A DNA stretch of 14,537 nucleotides from Deltaproteobacteria bacterium (lineage in GTDB: Bacteria > Desulfobacterota > DSM-4660 > Desulfatiglandales > Desulfatiglandaceae), in contig JAOZQV010000002.1 in assembly GCA_029932035.1 (NCBI GenBank), positions 17,150-31,686 on the forward strand, written 5' to 3'. Positions 7,078 to 12,885 of the stretch are shown here, one piece after another. A program made the position numbers and the translations under genes. The notes under the pieces were generated by a model. It was not told where the DNA came from and did no database searches. It saw nothing but the letters and a program-made list of their open reading frames with translations. Every line of letters starts with the position of its first letter. Position 1 is the first letter of the stretch.

Positions 7078-10038
7078 CTATCTTTGTCCTTTCTTTTTTC
7101 GCCTCTTCTTTTTTGATCCCCTTCCGGAACCGGGAAGCCGACCAGAGCCAAAGTCATGAAAATTGCCTTTGGCTTCGGCATCAAAAAAGATTTTGAACAG
7201 TTTTTCGGCCAATTCAGGATCTTTTTCAAATAATTCATCGGGATCAGGCAACCCTCCCTCTTTATCCCCATATTTCAAGGCCATTTCCAAAAGGAGAGGC
7301 ATGGCTTCCGGGGGGATGTCCGGCGGAAGATCGAGCGAGCCATTATTAAACAAAGCTTCAAACAATTTAATGTCACCATCATCCCACTCGTCATCATCCC
7401 GGTCGTCATCGGGGTCATCATCGAGATCCGGCACATATTCGGCTATCCTGTCCGGGCAGTCTTCGATATCACAATGCCGGCACCGGTCAAAATCGTGGTC
7501 ATCATATTCGTCGTCATCATCAAAATCTTCAAAATGAGGTCCGAACCCGCTGGTTGGATATTCACGGGCCTCTCTTTCTCTTGTTAATACACCCTTTATT
7601 CCTTCCGGGTCTGCTGAAAGATCCTTTCCTGCCATCCGTCTGTCCCAAGAGGGAGAGAAGAAGCGGTGCTCTTTCTCGTCCCGGCGCAACTCGATTGCCT
7701 CATCAATAAGATCCATATCTCTTTCCCTGCGGGCAAGCGCAATGGCAGCGTCGATACAGCTGTTCTTTCGCGATCCTTCCCAGGAAGGCAAAGACCGGGC
7801 TCGAAGCAGAAGAAATCCGGCGGATGCGGCGTTATCCTCTAAAAGACCGGCCCCGGAAACAGCATAGGCAAGCTCCGGAAGATTGCCGCGCAAGGCCGCT
7901 TCCCCGATTGCGCCCATCATGGAAGCGTTTAATGCGGGCACGTTTGTTGCGAAGGCCTCTTCTATATCTCTTTCATACACAGAGGGAATGGCGACTGGAA
8001 CTCCCACATCATCCCCTAAGAGGCAACCTCTTGCAACGGCAAAGAGCAGCGCATCATGTTTTAACTCCTTTTTGGGCGTTAAAGACAAATCTGAAGCGCC
8101 CTCCGGCAGACCGCAGAGCTTCAGCAATTCCTGCAAAACCATTGTGGCAGAGAGTTGGCTCTCCATGAGTCTAATCAGTTTGTTTTTCAACCTGCCCAAT
8201 TCGCCCTTATCCCCTTCAATGATCGCGCATACCGATCTCAATGCCGTCAAAAATGCAGGACGATCACCCGCCCTGAACAGGGGCAGGGCCTCCATTTCCT
8301 TAAAATCTTTTTTCGCCAAATGTGCTTTTTTCTGTTTCAAATGACGAATGGCCGTTGCAACCAGCATCCTGAGTCTGATCTTTTTGACTTCAGGGTTTAA
8401 ACCATCGATTTGCCCGGCCTCATCAAGATATGTCAGGCATTTCTTAAAGGCGCTTCTTTTCTCTGCCGATTTAGCGAGATATAGAAGTGGCCTGGCATCA
8501 TTGGGGATTGCCTCATGCCAGGCAAGGGCCACCTCATTTGATTTCTTTCGGTGGAAATTGCCTTTGTCGATCCATTCCAACCAGTTAGCAAAGGCTTCGG
8601 AGGTGGGATCTATTTCGCACGCCATTTCGTACATCCGGTCGGGATAGAGAAAATCCGTATGGCGTCCAACATCTTTGTTCTTGCGTACGGCCTCGGAAAT
8701 AACCTTGGGTTGTCCTTTATAATAGGATGAAAGCCCTTTGGATCGTCTGAAGGTGTTTTCAAACTGCGATCGGGCCCATTCAAAATCCATGTCCGCCATA
8801 TCTAACAACAGATTCGCCATATGAAGGTATACCACTGAACTTTCCGAGCTATTCGTGGAAAATATGCCCTCGTGCACGGCATGCTTCATAAACTCATTCC
8901 ACATGGCACATGCCAAAAAGCCCTTTCCTTTTATCTCTGCTGCACGGGCAAAAAGGCTCCAGAAATAGGCGTTCTTCAGGGCCGGACCTCCCATGGCCTT
9001 TTTAATAGTCTTTTCATCCGCTTCAATCATCCAGAATCGAATGGAAATGTGCTGTTTCAGCCGCTCAACAATTTCCGGACAAAACCGCTTACAGACGGCT
9101 ACTGTGTCACGGATTGCATATGATAATTTATTCGATTTTCCCTCTACCAGCCATCTTTCGAGATCCTGGAGTTTCTTGCGTATCTCTGTCCTGTTTCCAC
9201 CCACCTGCTCAACAAGAGAGTGTGCACTTACGCCGAGGCCCACCCCGGTCTTTCCCGAAACCATAGCCCGGACTGCCGGGACAAGGCGGGCTGGGGCTGA
9301 ATCAGCCTCTACGGCCCCGAGATACCTCTCGCAAAGCGCATCGTCATGACGATAAAAACAAGAAAGCGCCTTAATCAGCATCTTCCACGGTGCAAAAGGG
9401 CTTTTCCGGGAGATGCCGGGCAAGGCAATTTCTTTATCATCGACCGGTCGGGATGTCACTGCTTCAAACGCTCTGGATACTGCAGCGGCCTCCACTTTCA
9501 AGGGGTGGTCAGGGGAGAGTGTCTTGCAGGCGGTCAAAATGTTGAGATCAACCAGCTCCCTTTTTATGACTTTTCGGATAGCCGCTTGCTGCTCAGTTGG
9601 TATGGAAGGATCGTTCAGCGGGGCCAAAAAGGCATCCTTTATGCCCTCGCGCGCCGCAGTGGCGGCATTTATTTCAGCAAGCCGTTGATCAGGCAAATGG
9701 TATCGTTTCCGGACCAAATCCAGGAGGGTGTCCGCCTCAACGGTCAGGTTCTTTTCAGTCATTTCCAGTATCCTGGCAACGTAGGCCTCAACCAGAATCG
9801 CTTCAGATTCTTTAGTGCCAAGGTTCTTATGATACTGCTTGGCCATGTTGACAGCCTTTTTGACCTTGCCCTTTGAAATAAGCAGGCTGATCTCTTTGGC
9901 ATGACCGGATTTCGCGGACGGAGACTCTTTAGAGGTCAGGCATCCTATGGGGGTTAATACTTCCCTTTTTTGAAACCTCGCGCCAGATCTCTTTGCCTCG
10001 CGCGATTTGCGTTTTTTTCGCCTTTTCTTTGATGACAT
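7078..10038 (-). CDS. Large helical-repeat (TPR-like) protein with charged termini; first gene of chaperone string
   Basis: No named family recognised. The start is set at the ATG with GGGAG 6-7 nt upstream (MSSKKRRKK...), five codons inside the longest frame, giving 986 residues. Seen: a strongly basic N-terminus (about 1-25); a long all-helical body (about 40-800) with degenerate TPR-like pairs, for example around KGKVKKAVNMAKQYHKN, RPLLYLAKSAEKRSAF and KKCLTYLDEAGQID; a very acidic segment (about 836-890, DFDDDDEYDDHDFD and DLDDDPDDDRDDDEWDDGD) interrupted by a cysteine cluster CRHCDIEDC; then an amphipathic stretch and a lysine/arginine tail (GSKKKRRKKKGQR). No signal peptide or membrane helix is seen, so it is cytoplasmic. 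Its stop abuts the J-protein ATG. By position it is the likely scaffold or client-recruiting component of the Hsp70 set. Tandem helical repeats are recognisable, but I could not delimit individual units. Confidence 0.85.
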   Translation of the reverse strand: MSSKKRRKKRKSREAKRSGARFQKREVLTPIGCLTSKESPSAKSGHAKEISLLISKGKVKKAVNMAKQYHKNLGTKESEAILVEAYVARILEMTEKNLTVEADTLLDLVRKRYHLPDQRLAEINAATAAREGIKDAFLAPLNDPSIPTEQQAAIRKVIKRELVDLNILTACKTLSPDHPLKVEAAAVSRAFEAVTSRPVDDKEIALPGISRKSPFAPWKMLIKALSCFYRHDDALCERYLGAVEADSAPARLVPAVRAMVSGKTGVGLGVSAHSLVEQVGGNRTEIRKKLQDLERWLVEGKSNKLSYAIRDTVAVCKRFCPEIVERLKQHISIRFWMIEADEKTIKKAMGGPALKNAYFWSLFARAAEIKGKGFLACAMWNEFMKHAVHEGIFSTNSSESSVVYLHMANLLLDMADMDFEWARSQFENTFRRSKGLSSYYKGQPKVISEAVRKNKDVGRHTDFLYPDRMYEMACEIDPTSEAFANWLEWIDKGNFHRKKSNEVALAWHEAIPNDARPLLYLAKSAEKRSAFKKCLTYLDEAGQIDGLNPEVKKIRLRMLVATAIRHLKQKKAHLAKKDFKEMEALPLFRAGDRPAFLTALRSVCAIIEGDKGELGRLKNKLIRLMESQLSATMVLQELLKLCGLPEGASDLSLTPKKELKHDALLFAVARGCLLGDDVGVPVAIPSVYERDIEEAFATNVPALNASMMGAIGEAALRGNLPELAYAVSGAGLLEDNAASAGFLLLRARSLPSWEGSRKNSCIDAAIALARRERDMDLIDEAIELRRDEKEHRFFSPSWDRRMAGKDLSADPEGIKGVLTREREAREYPTSGFGPHFEDFDDDDEYDDHDFDRCRHCDIEDCPDRIAEYVPDLDDDPDDDRDDDEWDDGDIKLFEALFNNGSLDLPPDIPPEAMPLLLEMALKYGDKEGGLPDPDELFEKDPELAEKLFKIFFDAEAKGNFHDFGSGRLPGSGRGSKKKRRKKKGQR
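7373..7530. repeat. Low-complexity GAT/GAC triplet tract (Asp-coding)
   Basis: The plus strand is rich in ATC/GTC triplets (for example gtcatcatcgag and tcgtcatcatc), the complement of Asp codons in the acidic domain of the helical-repeat protein. It is a coding low-complexity region, not an independent element, and is prone to in-frame length change. Confidence 0.6.
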
Positions 10039-10130
10039 GAGGTCTCCCTTCATGCTCCATGACTTATACGATGGAAGACCTGCAAGGCCTATTTGACCTC
10101 ACAAATCCCAATTTTCTTTTTTTATAAGTC

Positions 10131-10159
10131 AGTATGTTTTAAAAGATGTTGTGTGTCAA
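10131..10159 (-). promoter_or_regulatory. Sigma70-type promoter for the chaperone operon
   Basis: On the minus strand a perfect TTGACA (10154-10159) is followed by exactly 17 bp and CATACT (10131-10136, 4 of 6 to TATAAT). Transcription would start near 10124, leaving a leader of about 85 nt before the ATG at 10038. It is the only well-formed promoter upstream of the string. It overlaps the 5' end of the divergent brnT-like remnant. No heat-shock (sigma32-type) promoter is seen here. Confidence 0.65.
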
Positions 10160-10325
10160 GATGATTTTAAGCACTATATACAGAGTAATCGCCCCGCCCC
10201 ACAGGAAAAATGAAAAGGTGTGGACGGCAATTTTCACGAGGCGCGGGAGTGCAATTCGACTCATATCAGTAAGACGCGCCAGAAAGCGGGAGGCAAATCT
10301 TTATGGCCAAAAAGAAAACGGCTAA
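10146..10325 (+). pseudogene. BrnT-family toxin remnant (C-terminal part only)
   Basis: This frame of up to 59 codons (ATG at 10146 or 10161, stop TAA 10323-10325) ends with VWTAIFTRRG (10218-10247) and AIRLISVRRARKREANLYG (10251-10307). That matches the C-terminal half of BrnT RNase toxins, whose last strand and helix read like T.RG..IRIISARRATRRERxxY. The family is normally about 90-100 residues. The N-terminal half, with its typical WDPxKxxxNxxKHG opening, is missing: an in-frame TAA lies at 10140-10142 and nothing upstream in other frames clearly restores it. The stop overlaps the antitoxin start by 23 bp in a shifted frame, the usual toxin-then-antitoxin arrangement, which supports the assignment. 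The promoter of the divergent chaperone operon now occupies the truncated end. It is probably inactive as a toxin; a shortened product cannot be excluded. Confidence 0.72.
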
Positions 10326-10569
10326 CAACACGGAAGAATTTGACCGACGATTCAATGACGGTGAAGATATACATGATTTGATCGACATCTCCAAGGCCAA
10401 AATTGTTCGTCATGGGAAAAAGGTACGTATCACACTTGATGTGGCGGAAGACCTGGTCAAAGAGATCGATGGTATCAGAAACACCATAGGCGTGGACCGA
10501 GGGGCCTTGATCAAAATCTGGCTATACGAAAGGGTAAAACAGGAAAAGGCGTTGACTGCGAAACACTGA
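10303..10569 (+). CDS. BrnA/CopG-like ribbon-helix-helix antitoxin (toxin partner truncated)
   Basis: An 88-residue DNA-binding antitoxin. Residues 12-32 (EFDRRFNDGEDIHDLIDISK) match the toxin-facing N-terminal segment of BrnA-type antitoxins (FDxxFDxGEDxxxxLDxSKA). Residues 40-81 form a ribbon-helix-helix: strand KKVRITLDV, helix AEDLVKEIDGIR, then GVDRGALIKIWLYERVKQE. In the intact system it binds BrnT and represses the shared promoter. SD GGGAGG (10288-10293) lies 9 nt before the ATG. The gene start overlaps the end of the BrnT-like remnant. The frame is open with no damage, so the antitoxin outlived its toxin. It may neutralise a related toxin elsewhere or only act as a repressor of its own region, where the chaperone promoter lies 144 bp upstream of its ATG. 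Confidence 0.82.
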   Translation: MAKKKTANNTEEFDRRFNDGEDIHDLIDISKAKIVRHGKKVRITLDVAEDLVKEIDGIRNTIGVDRGALIKIWLYERVKQEKALTAKH

Positions 10570-10712
10570 ATAGCTCCCTCGTCAAGAACATATTTTTCCT
10601 CAATTTTTGCCCTGTTCAATCCAATGAGCGTTGGCCAGTTAGATTGAATTTTGAGAAATTATTTAAATTTTTAAAACACCTATCAAAGAAATGACGGAGC
10701 GAAGCGACTTCC

Positions 10713-10740
10713 ACCAATATTCAATTTTCAATAGTCAATT
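10713..10740. repeat. Degenerate tandem heptamer (TTCAATW-like, 4 units)
   Basis: Four consecutive 7-mers, ACCAATA, TTCAATT, TTCAATA and GTCAATT, share the CAAT core with an exact 7-bp period. The tract is followed at once by the hairpin at 10741-10753. This is the second intergenic heptamer tract in the window. Confidence 0.55.
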
Positions 10741-10753
10741 CCGGCTTCGCCGG
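10741..10753. repeat. Short GC inverted repeat
   Basis: CCGGC-TTC-GCCGG is a perfect 5-bp stem with a 3-nt loop. It directly abuts the heptamer tract and is preceded (10692-10710) by another GC-rich segment containing GCGAAGCG. No T-run follows closely, so it is not an intrinsic terminator on the plus strand. It could be a REP-like element or structured-RNA piece. Confidence 0.5.
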
Positions 10754-10928
10754 GTTGGGTATAGAGCGACCGCAATTTTTTTCAGCGTAGATTTTGCTAA
10801 CCTTCTGTTTTTATGGAAGATCTTTTTCATCTGTGATAGGATAATTAAATATTGGGCCATGATGGAGATCGCTGCGGCTTCAAGGCTGGAATATGTATTC
10901 TTGCATTGAAGATGTTTCAATCTTTGTC

Positions 10929-10958
10929 TTGACATCTGCTTGAAAATAGGCGTATTTT
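10929..10958 (+). promoter_or_regulatory. Putative promoter of the S74-domain repeat gene
   Basis: TTGACA (10929-10934) is followed after 18 bp by TATTTT (10953-10958, 4 of 6 to consensus). Transcription would begin about 170 nt before the ATG, so the mRNA would contain the inverted repeat at 10971-11000. The -35 is perfect; the -10 is mediocre. Confidence 0.45.
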
Positions 10959-10970
10959 GGCTCGAAGGCC

Positions 10971-11000
10971 ATGCTGGGCTTCATGCACGAACCCCAGCAT
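10971..11000 (+). promoter_or_regulatory. Inverted repeat in the leader of the S74-domain gene
   Basis: ATGCTGGG (10971-10978) and CCCAGCAT (10993-11000) form a perfect 8-bp stem with a 14-nt loop, followed by TTT. It sits 13 bp after the putative -10 and 136 bp before the start codon. It could be a weak attenuator, an RNA-stabilising 5' hairpin, or an operator dyad. Confidence 0.5.
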
Positions 11001-11124
11001 TTTGATGACCATCGAATTGGGATAACTTGTATATGCAGTCTTCTATTCCACTCTTTTCGTGTATTTTGTTGGCAGTGTTGCCTTCTCATTTCGAGAAGTA
11101 TTATTTCTACTAAAAACCTAAAAT

Positions 11125-11133
11125 GGAGGTGAT
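11125..11133 (+). promoter_or_regulatory. Near-perfect Shine-Dalgarno
   Basis: GGAGGTGAT is fully complementary to the 3' end of 16S rRNA and lies 3 nt before the ATG at 11137, with the core GGAGG 7 nt away. It fixes the start and suggests strong translation of the secreted repeat protein. Confidence 0.8.
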
Positions 11134-11136
11134 AAG

Positions 11137-12705
11137 ATGAAAGCTATCGCCATGCTTTTCGTTTCAACTCTGGTCGTGTTTGCATTTATTGGTATTGGCT
11201 TTTCCGTGGAGCGAACCGCGGTTTCATCGGGGCGTGACGGTGGGGTAACAGTATCGATTCCAGGCATGGAGGAAGACGGGTCGACGGGAGATGATAGAGC
11301 GTCAGCGTTCGATGGGGAGGCAGAGCGGAGCGGGACAGAAAACCCCGCCTACACCTACTATGGCTCGCAAGCTGGATACCTCAGCACGGGATTCGATAAT
11401 GCCTTTTTCGGGGTCCGTGCCGGCGAAAAGAACACTGGCAATTCTAACACCTTCATCGGAGACTCGTCCGCCCTAGGCCACAATACCGGGAGCGGAAACA
11501 CCTTCGTCGGATCTGCTGCAGGACTTTTCAGCATAAACGGCAGGAATACATTTGTCGGGTACTGGGCCGGGCACGGGAGGTCGTCAGCAGATCCCCTTAC
11601 GGGAATGTACAATTCCTTTTTTGGATATCAGGCAGGTAGTTATAACACAAGCGGCCAGTACAATACCTTTCTCGGATACAACGCCGGTAGGTATAATGCT
11701 ACCGCACATTCCAACACCTCAGTTGGATATGAGGCCGGATTGTCCAATACAACCGGTTCCCCCAATACCTTTATGGGGTATTGCGCGGGCAGTGGAACTA
11801 CAGGGGACCATAACTCCTTCTTAGGAGCCGAGGCCGGAAGGTACAGCACCACAGGAGACTACAACGCCTTTTTCGGAAATCATGCGGGCAGGGGAGGAGA
11901 CCCTTCTACCGGCGGAACGGAAAATACAGGATCTCGGAATGCCTTTTTCGGGAACTATGCAGGGGAACATAACACAACGGGTAGACGCAATTCTCTTGTG
12001 GGAAATTATGCCGGATGGAGCAACACCACCGGGGATCGCAACACCTTTATCGGATATCGTGCGGGATATGGTAACCAGGAAGGAAGTCACAATACCATCG
12101 TAGGCACTTATGCTGGAAGATATAACGTGAGTGGCGAAGACAATGTCTTCTTAGGATATCATGCAGGATATTACGAAACCGGTTCTAATAAACTTTACAT
12201 TGCTAATTCAACCGACTCCAGCCCACTTATATATGGTGAGTTTGATAACAACCTCATACGCATCAACGGAAATTTCAGGGCTGTAGCTTCGGCTACCTCG
12301 TCGGATCTACGCTGGAAGAAAAACATTCATCCACTGGAATCATCTTTAGACAAGGTCTTGGCACTCCGGGGCGTTATGTACGAGTGGAAGGTGAAGGAAT
12401 ATTCTGACAGAGGACTTAGAGAAGGTAAACATATTGGCCTTATCGCCCAGGATGTGGAGCCGGTTCTTCCTGAACTGGTTGAAACGGACAAAGAGGGCTA
12501 TAAACTTGTGTCATATTCAAAGCTGACAGCGGTTCTTGTGGAAGCGGTAAAGGAGTTGAATACTGAAAATCAGAACCAAAAGAAACTCATAGAGAATCAA
12601 CGGGATCAATTCGAGAAACAACTTGAGAAACAACGGAATCAATTCAGGAAACAACAGGCCGAGATTGAACAGTTACGCTCAATGATAAACGCGCTGAAAG
12701 GATGA
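11137..12705 (+). CDS. Secreted repeat protein with peptidase S74 (endosialidase-type chaperone) domain and coiled coil
   Basis: 522 residues. The N-terminal hydrophobic segment (1-23) is a signal peptide. A low-complexity acidic/Gly/Ser linker follows (30-70), then 16 imperfect repeats (72-351) of about 17 residues, consensus NTFxGYxAGxxNTTGxx; units 5 and 11 are expanded to 22 and 25 residues. Such repeats are expected to stack as a trimeric beta-solenoid. After a short strand region comes an S74 domain (about 389-470) opening SDLRWKKNI. S389 and K394 have the Ser-x4-Lys spacing of the autocatalytic pair, and GLIAQDVEPVLPELV and YSKLTAVLVEAVKELN are typical landmarks. A glutamine-rich coiled coil (472-521) closes the protein. 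In this family the C-terminal domain drives trimerisation and may then cleave itself off. Phage tail spikes share the domain, but the signal peptide and lack of phage genes favour a cell-surface or released fibre. Confidence 0.9.
   Translation: MKAIAMLFVSTLVVFAFIGIGFSVERTAVSSGRDGGVTVSIPGMEEDGSTGDDRASAFDGEAERSGTENPAYTYYGSQAGYLSTGFDNAFFGVRAGEKNTGNSNTFIGDSSALGHNTGSGNTFVGSAAGLFSINGRNTFVGYWAGHGRSSADPLTGMYNSFFGYQAGSYNTSGQYNTFLGYNAGRYNATAHSNTSVGYEAGLSNTTGSPNTFMGYCAGSGTTGDHNSFLGAEAGRYSTTGDYNAFFGNHAGRGGDPSTGGTENTGSRNAFFGNYAGEHNTTGRRNSLVGNYAGWSNTTGDRNTFIGYRAGYGNQEGSHNTIVGTYAGRYNVSGEDNVFLGYHAGYYETGSNKLYIANSTDSSPLIYGEFDNNLIRINGNFRAVASATSSDLRWKKNIHPLESSLDKVLALRGVMYEWKVKEYSDRGLREGKHIGLIAQDVEPVLPELVETDKEGYKLVSYSKLTAVLVEAVKELNTENQNQKKLIENQRDQFEKQLEKQRNQFRKQQAEIEQLRSMINALKG
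11350..12189 (+). repeat. Sixteen ~51-bp coding repeats
   Basis: DNA encoding residues 72-351 of the S74-domain protein repeats with a period of 48-51 bp (two longer units, 66 and 75 bp). Copies are diverged at the DNA level (aacaccttcatcgg, aataccttt, aacgcctttttcgg), so the array is old rather than recently amplified. It is a protein repeat, not a CRISPR: there are no conserved direct repeats with unique spacers. Confidence 0.85.
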
Positions 12706-12808
12706 CAACCGAGATGCTTGCAAAATAACGAAAACCTTATGGGAAGGGACACCACGGATTGACTGGCTGTTTGCAGGATTGGCCTGCCGACAGAGCTATA
12801 AAGTGTCA

Positions 12809-12832
12809 GGTGGCTTCTGGCACGTGGCCACC
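12809..12832. repeat. Inverted repeat between convergent genes
   Basis: GGTGGC (12809-12814) and GCCACC (12827-12832) could form a 6-bp stem with a 12-nt loop. It lies in the 180-bp gap between the converging S74-domain and ATP-grasp genes. No T-run follows on either strand, so a terminator role is only possible. The rest of the gap shows nothing. Confidence 0.3.
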
Positions 12833-12885
12833 ACCACCCCACCAGTTTGATAGATTACCGACATTCATCCCTGATCACAAAAAAT

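Larger units (their letters stand above)
10570..11136. other. 567-bp region without a recognisable gene
   Basis: Frames here give no family resemblance. The left part (10570-10690) is AT-rich. The middle (10690-10755) has the heptamer tract and the CCGGC hairpin. The right part holds a putative promoter, an inverted repeat and the Shine-Dalgarno of the S74-domain gene. No tRNA or RNA-gene fold is evident. Confidence 0.6.

Noticed and set aside
3614..10038. Housekeeping grpE-dnaK-dnaJ locus
   Set aside because: Gene order, the PPD J protein without G/F or zinc domain, the long GrpE and the divergent Hsp70 substrate domain differ from the standard locus; no HrcA gene is present.
10071..10124. 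Short plus-strand frame MEDLQGLFDLTNPNFLFL as a possible N-terminal BrnT piece
   Set aside because: Resemblance to the BrnT middle (LFDDPN) is only a few residues and lacks the WDPxK..KHG opening; chance is as likely.
10164..10189. CIRCE-like dyad (TTAAGCACT...GAGTAA) upstream of the chaperone operon
   Set aside because: Only parts of each half match TTAGCACTC/GAGTGCTAA, the spacing is wrong, and it lies upstream of the -35 inside the BrnT-like remnant, where codons explain the bases.
10632..10652. Sigma54-type promoter (TGGCCAGTTAGATTGAA)
   Set aside because: The -12 element lacks the required GC, and the spacing is poor.
10691..10909. 72-codon plus-strand frame in the long gap
   Set aside because: It runs through the heptamer tract and hairpin, has no good SD and shows no family resemblance.
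11350..12189. CRISPR-like array or recent satellite
   Set aside because: The periodicity is in-frame protein repetition with diverged DNA copies and no spacer/repeat structure.
11137..12705. Phage tail spike or prophage remnant because of the S74 domain
   Set aside because: A signal peptide is present and no phage gene, integrase or att-like site is seen.
12809..12832. Bidirectional terminator between convergent genes
   Set aside because: The stem is only 6 bp and no T-tract follows on either strand; kept only as a low-confidence inverted repeat.
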